Below, one piece after another: positions 8,344-15,569 of a DNA stretch of 26,949 nt. Position numbers and translations under genes: made by a program. Under the pieces are notes generated by a model. That model saw nothing but the letters and a program-made list of their open reading frames with translations, did no database searches and was not told where the DNA came from. This DNA is from Fibrobacter sp. UBA4375 (GTDB taxonomy: Bacteria; Fibrobacterota; Fibrobacteria; Fibrobacterales; Fibrobacteraceae): assembly GCA_002391195.1 (NCBI GenBank), contig DGRZ01000035.1:17423-44371 (forward strand). The letters are read 5' to 3'. Position 1 is the first letter of the stretch, and every line of letters starts with the position of its first letter.

Positions 8344-9144
8344 CTAGAGGGCGAATCCACCACCCACTTCGAGAGTCATGTTGCCGGCATCGACTTCCTT
8401 GGGATAGTCTCCGCCAAAGTAGTATTTGAAGTTGCAGTAGGCGGCAATGGGAATGATGGGGAGCTTGGCACGGACACCCACCAGGGCATGACCGCCGATG
8501 CTGGTTTTCAGGCCTTCATCCATGGCCTTGTCCTGCACCTTCTGCTTGAGTGTCTGACCGAGGGTTTCGAGTTCCTGGACTTTCTGCTGCAGGGCTTCGG
8601 GGTCAAGACCTTCCTTGTTGGCGACGCTCTTGATCATTTCGGAAATAGCGGGGTCGTCGATGATTCCCTGCACAAAGCTCTGGTTCAGCACGAAGGTGTT
8701 CAGGTGGTAGGTCACGCCACCGCCAATATAGGGGCGGATGACGGGGATAAAAGTCAGCGGATAGGTGATGGACACGTCCAGGCCGCTGGCCACGAACTTG
8801 GGATTCGCCTTGCCGAAAGGAGTGCCTGCCAGCTCGATTTCAAGCGGGAGCGGTTCGGCAACGCCGTCGACATAGAGGGCCGCATCGTAGGAGCCGAACT
8901 GGATGTTGTAAGTAGCTTCGATGTCGATGATGGGCAAAATGTCAATCCACAGCTTAAAGCCGAAGCCCTGCATGGTGCCGTCGAAACCTTCGTGACCGAA
9001 CTGGATGCCTTCGGTTACGGGAAGTACTGGACCAGCCTTCATCTTGGTGCCGAATCCGGGGGCGTAGTGGCCACCGATACCGATGATAGCGAAGGACTGG
9101 GTGGCGAGCAGGGCCGCCGCTGCAAGAATGACTTTGAAATTCAT
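8344..9144 (-). CDS. Predicted outer-membrane beta-barrel protein with helical insert
   Basis: 266 residues with a clear signal peptide (MNFKVILAAAALLATQSFA). The mature protein alternates short amphipathic strands (IIGIGGHYAPGFGTKM, IEATYNIQFGSYDA, GLDVSITYPL, IRPYIGGGVTYHL, GHALVGVRAKLPII, AAYCNFKYYF, MTLEVGGGFAL), as in small outer-membrane barrels. Residues about 160-215 form a charged helical, possibly coiled-coil insert rich in Lys, Glu and Gln (EALQQKVQELETLGQTLKQK), perhaps an external or periplasmic arm. The last residue is Leu rather than the usual Phe or Trp. ATG 9144 has GAGGAATCACT before it. It heads the operon with the response regulator and kinase. The family is not recognised; the barrel call is from strand pattern only. 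Confidence 0.7.
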   Translation of the reverse strand: MNFKVILAAAALLATQSFAIIGIGGHYAPGFGTKMKAGPVLPVTEGIQFGHEGFDGTMQGFGFKLWIDILPIIDIEATYNIQFGSYDAALYVDGVAEPLPLEIELAGTPFGKANPKFVASGLDVSITYPLTFIPVIRPYIGGGVTYHLNTFVLNQSFVQGIIDDPAISEMIKSVANKEGLDPEALQQKVQELETLGQTLKQKVQDKAMDEGLKTSIGGHALVGVRAKLPIIPIAAYCNFKYYFGGDYPKEVDAGNMTLEVGGGFAL

Positions 9145-9176
9145 AGTGATTCCTCGTTGAAGCTTTACAATGAAAC

Positions 9177-9182
9177 AATATA
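9177..9182 (-). promoter_or_regulatory. Candidate -10 box for the barrel-regulator-kinase operon
   Basis: TATATT on the minus strand in the context AAAATTTATATT, 32 bp before the start codon. The same context precedes the PEGA gene (12127-12132). No convincing -35 was found. Confidence 0.4.
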
Positions 9183-9214
9183 AATTTTTGTCGGGCGTGC
9201 AGGTTGAAACAAAC

Positions 9215-9241
9215 GAAAAAGCCCGCATTTTGCGGACTTTT
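9215..9241 (-). terminator. Terminator of the LpoB/COG3014 operon
   Basis: On the minus strand GTCCGCA pairs with TGCGGGC (one U-G wobble) around AAA, followed by TTTTTC. It lies 30 bp past the stop of the COG3014-like gene. The plus strand also has TTTT after the stem, but with one mismatch. Confidence 0.85.
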
Positions 9242-9270
9242 CATCGGCGGTTTGCACTTGTGCGGTCCCG

Positions 9271-10665
9271 CTACTTGATGGCCGGAACGATCAGTAGCAC
9301 TTTCTGGCCCTTACGCACCGCAATCCGGTCGAACTTGTACACGCCAACGGTCTCTCCGTGGGGGCCTATGGCCGCCACATTCACGTCATGACTACCCGGC
9401 TCTACCGGTATGCGGGTCATGTGAAAAGAACCCGGCAAGAACAGTCCTACGCGCAGGTCGGCCTGTTCCAGCTGGGTCTGGCCTACATCTACGGCGATGT
9501 TTTTCAGCAGGTCAAAGATGCCGTTGCCGGTGTTGGTGGCCTCCTTGGCCTTCTGGGCGGCAATAGTCCGCAGAATCACGCGGACCGCCGTGCGGGTGAT
9601 GACGGTGTTCCGCTCGTCGTCCATGTTCTGCCGTAGTTCCTGGTCCACGTCCATGACCTTCTCGGGCTTTACGCGGGTCTTGCCGTCCAGGGAGACTTCG
9701 AACTGGTTCACGCGGCTTTTATATGTGCGGACTTCGGGCAGGGCAAACCCGATGTGGAAGGTTCCACTTCCGGCGCCGGGCACGGGAGGTGCCACCAGCG
9801 TAAAGGACATCTGCCTGCCGGTCTCGCCGTCCTTGTAGTAGAGGTTCATGGCGCCTGCGCTTACGAAAGTTCCCGACAGGTACATCTCGCCGAGGATGGG
9901 GCTGTGACCCGCATAGCCCAGCACGATGATTTCTTGCCCCTGCTCGTGTACGGCGGTGGCCTTGGGCGTAGCGGCAAGTTCCGGCTTTTTCAGCGCGCGG
10001 ATTTCGTCTCCCCTTTCGGCACGGCGCAGGCTTTCGGTAGCAAACTCGAAGAACTCCTTCGGGAGCCCCATCTTGCCTTCGTCGTAGGCCTTGATGGCCT
10101 TCACATAGGCGATGGCCGCCTCGTCGTTGTCGCCGTCCAGTTCATAGACCAGGGCCTGCAAATAACGCAGATAACCGTTGTCATTTACTTTGTCCTTATC
10201 CTTCTGGTACAGGGCGTTCATGGCAATCTGGGAACGCTTGACTTCTACCAGGGCACCGTCGATATCCATCTTGGCCAGGTAGTTCAGAATCTGGTACTGG
10301 TACAGGGTCAAGAGTTCGAAGGGCCTTGCACGGTAAGGGCGGGTGTTGTCGTTGGTGACAATGGCCGCCGCCTCGTTGGTCACGGACTTGGTGTAAAGAT
10401 CTTCGTAGATTTTTTCGGCCTGAGAGAGGTTCTTGATACTCTCGTCGAAGTTCCTGTTGTAGTGATGCAGAATTCCTAGGTCGTAGTAGTACAGGAACTC
10501 GCTGTTGCTTCCGTAAAGGTCGTCCTTCTCCTTTTTTACCTCGGCGATGGTGGCCTCGAAGCCTTCCTTTTCCAGCGTCGGGGCAAGAGTCTCGTAACGC
10601 GTCATGGATTTGTTGGCACATGACGCTAAGAGGAATGCGGTTAGCAGAAGGAGGAGACGTTTCAT
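9271..10665 (-). CDS. COG3014-like TPR lipoprotein
   Basis: 464 residues. The lipoprotein signal ends LLASC with acylated C16. The N-terminal half is helical with TPR-like units (YYDLGILHHYNRNFDESIKNLSQAEKIYE, then LRYLQALVYELDGDNDEAAIAYVKAIKAY). The C-terminal half is beta-rich, including VVYK-like strands and a closing segment GSHDVNVAAIGPHGETVGVY. This architecture resembles COG3014, an uncharacterised family that in proteobacteria is encoded beside LpoB-type lipoproteins; here an LpoB-like gene lies directly upstream. A role at the outer membrane, possibly in peptidoglycan synthesis control, is inferred from context only. ATG 10665 is preceded by a weak Shine-Dalgarno. A CTAG-rich repeat separates it from lpoB and a terminator follows. 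Confidence 0.75.
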   Translation of the reverse strand: MKRLLLLLTAFLLASCANKSMTRYETLAPTLEKEGFEATIAEVKKEKDDLYGSNSEFLYYYDLGILHHYNRNFDESIKNLSQAEKIYEDLYTKSVTNEAAAIVTNDNTRPYRARPFELLTLYQYQILNYLAKMDIDGALVEVKRSQIAMNALYQKDKDKVNDNGYLRYLQALVYELDGDNDEAAIAYVKAIKAYDEGKMGLPKEFFEFATESLRRAERGDEIRALKKPELAATPKATAVHEQGQEIIVLGYAGHSPILGEMYLSGTFVSAGAMNLYYKDGETGRQMSFTLVAPPVPGAGSGTFHIGFALPEVRTYKSRVNQFEVSLDGKTRVKPEKVMDVDQELRQNMDDERNTVITRTAVRVILRTIAAQKAKEATNTGNGIFDLLKNIAVDVGQTQLEQADLRVGLFLPGSFHMTRIPVEPGSHDVNVAAIGPHGETVGVYKFDRIAVRKGQKVLLIVPAIK

Positions 10666-10688
10666 AGGTATGAGGTAGTCGGATAAAA

Positions 10689-10742
10689 GGGGTTAGGATC
10701 TAGGATTTAGGGGCTAGTCTCTAGCCCCTAGCCACTAGTCTC
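10689..10742. repeat. CTAG-rich intergenic repeat, copy 3 (inverted)
   Basis: The minus strand carries CCCCTAAATCCTAGATCC as in copy 2, plus GGCTAGGGGCTAG units forming CTAG palindromes. It fills most of the gap after the lpoB-like stop codon. Confidence 0.65.
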
Positions 10743-10746
10743 TCAA

Positions 10747-11352
10747 CTACATCTTCACGCTGTCTTTGGACACGTACTTCTTGATTTTCTTGTCGCCCAC
10801 CCAGACCTTGCGGTGGCTCTGGATGTCGGTGAGTTCCAGGTCCACCTGGTAGTAGATGACCTGCTCGCCGCCTTCCTGGTCCACGATGGAATTGAGCGTT
10901 CCGGTGAGCATCAGGTCGGCGCCGATTTCCTGGCCGGCGTCCTTGCGGGTCTCTTCGGTGGCGTTGCCGGCCTGGCTCGCCAGTTCGTTACGCAGTTCGG
11001 CGCGTTCTTCGGCGTTGGCCACAAAGTCGGCCTTGCCCGAATTGATGAGGGCACGTTCCATGTCCTTCACGAAGGTTTCCACGTTGATGTGTTCGTGGCT
11101 CTTGTTGCGGATCTTGCCGATGACCACCGTCGGAACAATCCCGTTCTTCTGCTGGATCATGGTCTGGTACCAGGGACGGTTCAGGCAGTCGGTAATCATC
11201 TCGTCGGCCACCAGGCGGGAATCGGTGTCGTTCCAGGCGCCGGAAAGGTCGGTGACGGAGTTTTCGTCGATACGGGTGACCTTCTTGCCACCGGAGCAGC
11301 CCATGAGGGCAGCGAGACTTGCGCAAAGGCAGAGTGTCAAAATCTTGGACAT
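10747..11352 (-). CDS. lpoB: LpoB-like penicillin-binding protein activator lipoprotein
   Basis: 201 residues with a lipobox ALMGC (C19). The body matches the LpoB family (TIGR02722): VTRIDENSVTDLSGAWNDTD, SRLVADEMI, IGKIRNKSHEHINVETF, SGKADFVANAEERAEL, GQEIGADLMLTGTL and the end VWVGDKKIKKYV. In enterobacteria LpoB is an outer-membrane lipoprotein that reaches through the peptidoglycan to stimulate the synthase PBP1B. The function here is by homology; no PBP gene is in the window. A TATATT box lies at 11391-11396 on the minus strand, 39 bp before the start. It is probably transcribed with the COG3014-like gene downstream, while a terminator separates it from the PEGA gene upstream. Confidence 0.88.
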   Translation of the reverse strand: MSKILTLCLCASLAALMGCSGGKKVTRIDENSVTDLSGAWNDTDSRLVADEMITDCLNRPWYQTMIQQKNGIVPTVVIGKIRNKSHEHINVETFVKDMERALINSGKADFVANAEERAELRNELASQAGNATEETRKDAGQEIGADLMLTGTLNSIVDQEGGEQVIYYQVDLELTDIQSHRKVWVGDKKIKKYVSKDSVKM

Positions 11353-11390
11353 GGTTTTCTCCTGTTTTCAGGTTAATGTTTACGATGGTT

Positions 11391-11396
11391 AATATA
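11391..11396 (-). promoter_or_regulatory. Candidate -10 box for lpoB
   Basis: TATATT on the minus strand, 39 bp before the lpoB start and just after the terminator of the PEGA gene. It fits a separate promoter for lpoB. No clear -35. Confidence 0.4.
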
Positions 11397-11419
11397 GCTA
11401 ATTGATTTGCCAAATCGAA

Positions 11420-11446
11420 CAAAAATCCCCAGCTTTACGCCGGGGA
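11420..11446 (-). terminator. Terminator of the PEGA-domain gene
   Basis: On the minus strand CCCCGGC pairs with GCTGGGG (one G-U wobble) around GTAAA, extended by an A-T pair and followed by ATTTTTG. It lies about 100 bp past the PEGA stop, with a repeat in between. Confidence 0.85.
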
Positions 11447-11452
11447 ATCTTG

Positions 11453-11499
11453 ATTCCGTGCCATAGTTCGACAGGCTCACCAACCAGGCACGGAATGAC
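11453..11499 (-). repeat. GTCAT-type intergenic hairpin repeat, copy D
   Basis: ATTCCGTGCC (11453-11462) and GGCACGGAAT (11487-11496) form a perfect 10-bp stem. On the minus strand it begins CGTCATTCCGTGCC and the loop contains GAGCCTGTCGAAC. It shares the GTCAT edge with the repeats at 4269, 5745 and 22182 but has a different loop. Confidence 0.6.
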
Positions 11500-11543
11500 G
11501 CTTGGACAATCCGCGGAACGTCGCGGCGTTTGCGTCGCGAGAA

Positions 11544-12083
11544 TTACCTCTTGTACTTCTTGCCCTTGGAAGCGTCCAGGGTGACTTCAGCGGTTTCTTC
11601 GCCACGGACGGTCACCAGTTCTTCGGCAGAGCGGCCGTTGCTGCATTCGGCGCGGACAACGTGGTCGCCGGCGTCGAGGCTCGTGATGGTGAGGGCGGCG
11701 CCGTCGGTCTTGTCGGCGTTGTCGCCGTCAACGTAGATGAGGCACTTGCCGGGGATGGTGGTCACCTTGATGTTGCCCTTGGGAATCTTGGTGCCGAAGT
11801 CGAACTTGTTGCGCTTGTCGTTGCCGGGCCACACGTTCACGCGCTGGTTCACCAGCTCGAAACCCTGGTCAATCACCACCAAGGTCTGGCGGCCGGACTG
11901 GACGGACTGGTTTTCAATGGGGCTCTTGCCCAGAAGTTCGCCGCCCAGGTAAACGTCGCTGTTAGGCGGGTTGGTAATGATGGTCACGGTGGCGGCCTTG
12001 CCACGAGGAGGTGGATCGTCGTCGGCGACGGCGGAGGTGAAAAGGAATGCGACCATCAAGGCCAGAATGTACAGTTTCTTCAT
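11544..12083 (-). CDS. Secreted PEGA-domain protein
   Basis: 179 residues with a signal peptide (MKKLYILALMVAFLFTSAVA). Two PEGA-type beta domains follow. The first (about 30-75) has TVTIITNPPNSDVYLGG and LLGKSPI; the second (about 103-145) has IKVTTIPGKCLIYVDGD and LDAGDHVVRAE. PEGA domains are small surface or periplasmic beta modules often found near cell-wall or S-layer proteins. The C-terminus is basic (GKKYKR). ATG 12083 has AGGAG upstream. The gene lies upstream of lpoB and the COG3014-like gene on the same strand, a neighbourhood that suggests envelope maintenance, although a terminator separates the transcripts. Confidence 0.85.
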   Translation of the reverse strand: MKKLYILALMVAFLFTSAVADDDPPPRGKAATVTIITNPPNSDVYLGGELLGKSPIENQSVQSGRQTLVVIDQGFELVNQRVNVWPGNDKRNKFDFGTKIPKGNIKVTTIPGKCLIYVDGDNADKTDGAALTITSLDAGDHVVRAECSNGRSAEELVTVRGEETAEVTLDASKGKKYKR

Positions 12084-12126
12084 GGATTACTCCTGTTTGT
12101 TTATATAAAACTTTGTTTTCTCTGTG

Positions 12127-12132
12127 AATATA
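12127..12132 (-). promoter_or_regulatory. Candidate -10 box for the PEGA gene
   Basis: TATATT on the minus strand in AAAATTTATATT, the same 12-base context as the box at 9177-9182. It lies 43 bp before the PEGA start. Confidence 0.4.
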
Positions 12133-12260
12133 AATTTTTTTCTGCCAGAAAAACGGAAAAATGCCAAAAAAGCCCGAAAAGGCATAGCAAACAGCCCCAA
12201 AAGTCATTGAGAATTACAATCAAGCGGCAATTGTCGCGGCTTTCGGTTTACGCTTTTTTC

Positions 12261-12293
12261 TGAACTCCGAATTCCGAACTCCGAATTCTGAAT
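12261..12293. repeat. Tandem CCGAA(C/T)T repeat
   Basis: Four head-to-tail copies of a heptamer-like unit (GAACTCC, GAATTCC, GAACTCC, GAATTCT) followed by GAATT. It ends just before the candidate -10 of the ABC-ATPase gene, so it occupies that promoter's upstream region. Confidence 0.6.
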
Positions 12294-12312
12294 TTTTTCT
12301 ACATTCTCACCC

Positions 12313-14004
12313 ATGAAAGCCCTCTACCAGAAAATCCGCGTCTTTGACGGAAAAAGCTACGGCCTGTACCGCTCCCTCGCCGACAAGGCCTGGGATTTCG
12401 GCGACTTTACGCTGGAGTTTCTGCACGTGCAGGGCGACCCCTTTGCGCCGGCATCGCGGATTCTGGTGACCGCCCCCCTGCAGACCCTCGGCTACGGCGG
12501 GGAGTGGAGCGGCTCCTTCGAGCGGCGCCTGGCCATTTCAGACTATTTGCTCCGCAGGCTCAGCAAGAACGTGGCGGAGCGGTTTCCCGAAAAGAACGCC
12601 GCCATCGAGATGGAGGTTCCCGGGCCGGAAATGCTGGTGCGGAACGCCCTCTGGGTGGATAACGGCATGCTCCGGGCAAGCCTTGCGGTGCGCCTCCCCG
12701 GCGAGGGCCGCAAGATCCAGGCGGAACTGGCGGCAGAAATCTTGACCATGACGCTTCCTGACCTGCTTTCGGCAAGCCTCTACTGCACTCCCGAAATTCT
12801 TGCGGGGGTGGAGGAAAGTTTCCAGGTGCTCGACACCCGTCGCGCCATTCTGGAGGAACTACCCGTGCGGGGCCTTGTGGCCTTTGTGCCCGACGGGGCG
12901 GTGCTTCCCAGGGAGTCGGGACTTTCGGAAAAGCCCCTTTCGGGAGCGGTTCCTTTCAAGTCACCCGAAGAACTGGCGGTAACATTCGACATTGGCGGAA
13001 AGAGCATTCGCGGTATGGGAATCCCGAAGGGCGTGACGGTCATAACCGGTGGCGCCTACCACGGAAAGTCCACCCTCCTCGACGCCCTGGTCCGTTCCGT
13101 CTATCCACACGTTCCGGGGGATGGCCGCGAAGGAATCGCGGTGGAAGAATCCACGTTCCGTGTGGGCGTTGAAGACGGACGCTACGTGCGGGAGACGGAC
13201 ATTTCCGCCATGGTGCGGGACTTGCCCGGCGGTGTGTCCACCAAGAATTTTTCTACCGAAAAGGCTTCGGGCTCTACCAGCGAGGCGGCAAACCTGCTGG
13301 AGGCCATGGAGACGGGCTCTAAGACCTTCCTTATCGACGAGGACTCTTCGGCGGTGAATTTCCTCATCCGCGATCGGCGCGTGCGGGCCCTGCTGGGCGA
13401 CGACCGTGAGCCTTTGATTCCCCTCACCGACCGTATCCGCACCTTTGTGGATATGGGATTCAGCTTCATTCTGGTGGCCGGTGCCTGCGGAGACTTTTTG
13501 AGCCTTGCGGACAACATCGTGGTGATGGCGGAATACAAGGCCGAATGCGGGAATTCGAAGGCGCGGGAGCTTTTCGGCGCCTGCGATATGGGTACGCAGG
13601 TCGAGCCTTCTGGAGGTGGTGCGACAGGCGCCGTTACGCTCCCTGTTCCTCGGTCCTTCGCCGAATTCGTGAAGCCCCTCTTGCCGAAGGTGCGGCCCGC
13701 TTCTGCCGTGGAGCGCCAGGTAAAAGTCAAACTGAACGGCGACAGCCTGCTTCAGGTGGGCCTGCTTACGGCCGACGTTTCCAAGTGCGGCCTTCTGGTG
13801 GACAAGTCCCAAAGGCTTGGCGCCGGATACCTGGCGCTGAACCTGTGCCAGAATCCAGAAGATTCCGGCCTGCGGGAAATTGCAGACAAACTATGCGAAA
13901 AGATTCGCAACGTAGGGTTCCGCAATCTGCCTCAGGGCATGAGCCGCCCCATGAGCCTGCCCCGTGCCGTGGATGTTGTGGCGGCCCTGCTCAGGATGCG
14001 GTGA
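12313..14004 (+). CDS. Predicted ABC-class ATPase (COG3044/PF09818 type)
   Basis: 563 residues with a single ATPase core in mid-protein. Walker A is GAYHGKST (G247-T254). A signature-like ASGSTSEAANL follows at about 317-327. Walker B is TFLIDEDSS (D342, E343). A later conserved stretch is DMGFSFILVAGACGDFL. The roughly 240 residues before Walker A form the family's N-terminal domain. No membrane segment is seen. Family members lack transporter partners; the trypanosome RNA-editing protein MRB1590 is a described relative, suggesting a nucleic-acid role, but the bacterial function is unknown. No Shine-Dalgarno precedes the ATG; TACATT lies 7 bp upstream, so the mRNA may be leaderless. The last 53 bp of the gene are duplicated at 16666-16718. 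Confidence 0.88.
   Translation: MKALYQKIRVFDGKSYGLYRSLADKAWDFGDFTLEFLHVQGDPFAPASRILVTAPLQTLGYGGEWSGSFERRLAISDYLLRRLSKNVAERFPEKNAAIEMEVPGPEMLVRNALWVDNGMLRASLAVRLPGEGRKIQAELAAEILTMTLPDLLSASLYCTPEILAGVEESFQVLDTRRAILEELPVRGLVAFVPDGAVLPRESGLSEKPLSGAVPFKSPEELAVTFDIGGKSIRGMGIPKGVTVITGGAYHGKSTLLDALVRSVYPHVPGDGREGIAVEESTFRVGVEDGRYVRETDISAMVRDLPGGVSTKNFSTEKASGSTSEAANLLEAMETGSKTFLIDEDSSAVNFLIRDRRVRALLGDDREPLIPLTDRIRTFVDMGFSFILVAGACGDFLSLADNIVVMAEYKAECGNSKARELFGACDMGTQVEPSGGGATGAVTLPVPRSFAEFVKPLLPKVRPASAVERQVKVKLNGDSLLQVGLLTADVSKCGLLVDKSQRLGAGYLALNLCQNPEDSGLREIADKLCEKIRNVGFRNLPQGMSRPMSLPRAVDVVAALLRMR
13952..14004 (+). repeat. Direct repeat, left copy: 3' end of the ABC-ATPase gene
   Basis: These 53 bp match 16666-16718 at 49 positions. 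This copy encodes the ATPase end SLPRAVDVVAALLRMR plus TGA. With the right copy it brackets the regulator-lipoprotein cassette. Confidence 0.9.
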
Positions 14005-14009
14005 GCTAT

Positions 14010-15569
14010 TTAAATACCCCACGTTTCGTTGCTGCAAGTATATTCTTCGTTGCTAATTTTACCAGTTTTTATTTCGCCTTCATTGCAGGGAATGTTCAAA
14101 TCTTCAAGTTCAAAAACCTCTTTTTCCGAAAGGCATTTAAAATCATTAATTTCTAGAGCTCCTGTTTTTCCAGGATTCCCAGTAACACTCCAAACTATGT
14201 GAGAGACTGGTTCGCCTGGGGTCCATGAAAAACCAAGGCCTGCTACCCAGGAGTCGTCTAACTCATGCCATAAAATTATTTTTTCGGTAATACTCTTGCT
14301 TGCTTCAATGGGCTTATTGCCGAGCCATCCCGCTATTCCTTTGTTGTATAATTCAAAATCATGGGCGTCTCCCTTATAAGAATATTTGAACCCATAACAC
14401 GGAAAATGATTTGATGCGGAATCAGATTGCAAGTGATACCATATTGTCATAAAGGCTTCTGTAGATGAAGTGTCCTTAAATGTGTCCGTAAATGTGTAAT
14501 TAGCGGAAACGGAATGAGGATTCGTAATCTTTAGGTCTATTGATGACATAATGCCGTCTGGATTGCTGGCAGTAGTCCAAATATTTTCGTCGTAGATTTT
14601 AATCCATCTTGAATTATGGCATTGGTAATATTGCCATTCGTACACGCTTAGGTTGTTTTGATTTTTCTTAGTTTCGCCTTCTGTTTCTTTGTCACAGTTA
14701 CCAAGTCCATAGTTGCTCCACCAAAATTTGTCTGCCATGGTTTCAAATTTGGGGATAGTTGTTGACAGGTCCCAGTTTGTAATGTTTTTGCGGATAGAGG
14801 CGTAGTAGTCGGTGTTGCTAGTTGCGCTTGCCCAGTCTGCTATTTCTGTGGCAGTCACGCTATCGTTCCAAACTCCATCTTTCTCAATATCGTAAGCAAA
14901 ATTTGCGAGCCTGCTAGAGAACTTTGCCTCGTTCAAATCCCCCTGCATTAGAATGCTTATGGCTAACAGTGCTGCGTTACCGTCGCCGGCTTCAAAAATG
15001 GACAAGTCCTCGAATTCCCCAACGGAGTCCTTGATGCTGAACGCTTTCAGGATTTCCTTTTCGGCCTGCTTCTTTGCTTCAAGAACAGAAACGCCGTCGT
15101 CCACAAGATATTGCATGCGCGCATAGGCCAGGTGGGTCAGCAGGTTGATGTTTGCGGTCCTGCGGTCGGAAAAGTCCACCATGGCGTTCAGGGTGATTGG
15201 GGCCACTGATTCCTTGCCGGTAATTTCGTTGCGGTAGAATCCGTTCACTTCCAGTAGGGCGTATTGGGAGACCAGATTCACATGGGTAAAGCGGAAATCA
15301 CCGTGGTCGCTGGCAATTTTTCCCGTATAGGTGCGTCCTGTCTGTCCCAGGTTTTCAAAATCCAATTCGTAAATCGTGACAGCGGAACCGTTGATAAACG
15401 GCCCTTTCTCGGAAACGCCCGCAATGGTCTTGTCTTCGATAGCGATGGAATTTCCCGCTTCGGATGCACCGCCGGACTGTTCGCCGTTGTCTCCACTACT
15501 GCCGCTGTCAGAACAGGCGCAAATCAGAGTCAACAGAAATAGCAGAAATTGGTAGAGCCTAATATTCAT
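14010..15569 (-). CDS. Fibrobacter-type surface lipoprotein
   Basis: 519 residues with a lipobox ending ICAC (C19), then a Gly/Ser/Glu linker. Residues about 45-190 form a compact N-terminal domain (GVSEKGPFINGSAVTIYELD, INLLTHLAYARMQYLVDDG). The C-terminal half has a beta-rich domain and two Cys...Tyr-x-Cys...Trp modules (YYQCHNSRW near 315 and YTCSNETW at the end), a pattern common in Fibrobacter secreted proteins. ATG 15569 follows AAAGGA and overlaps the regulator stop as ATGA, so translation is coupled. Sampled 60-bp windows run from about 60% GC in the 5' part (15121-15180) to about 33% in the 3' part (14341-14400), suggesting mosaic origin. It ends 5 bp from the convergent ATPase gene. 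Function unknown; display at the cell surface is inferred. Confidence 0.82.
   Translation of the reverse strand: MNIRLYQFLLFLLTLICACSDSGSSGDNGEQSGGASEAGNSIAIEDKTIAGVSEKGPFINGSAVTIYELDFENLGQTGRTYTGKIASDHGDFRFTHVNLVSQYALLEVNGFYRNEITGKESVAPITLNAMVDFSDRRTANINLLTHLAYARMQYLVDDGVSVLEAKKQAEKEILKAFSIKDSVGEFEDLSIFEAGDGNAALLAISILMQGDLNEAKFSSRLANFAYDIEKDGVWNDSVTATEIADWASATSNTDYYASIRKNITNWDLSTTIPKFETMADKFWWSNYGLGNCDKETEGETKKNQNNLSVYEWQYYQCHNSRWIKIYDENIWTTASNPDGIMSSIDLKITNPHSVSANYTFTDTFKDTSSTEAFMTIWYHLQSDSASNHFPCYGFKYSYKGDAHDFELYNKGIAGWLGNKPIEASKSITEKIILWHELDDSWVAGLGFSWTPGEPVSHIVWSVTGNPGKTGALEINDFKCLSEKEVFELEDLNIPCNEGEIKTGKISNEEYTCSNETWGI

Noticed and set aside
11502..12263. 253-residue open frame antisense to the PEGA gene
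   Set aside because: Shadow frame; the minus strand has a signal peptide, two PEGA domains and a ribosome site.
12261..12293. Heptamer repeats read as a CRISPR-like array
   Set aside because: Units are contiguous with no spacers and far too short.
12084..12312. Possible tRNA or small RNA gene in the intergenic gap
   Set aside because: No cloverleaf, T-loop sequence or strong hairpin with T-run; only a -10-like box and heptamer repeats are seen.
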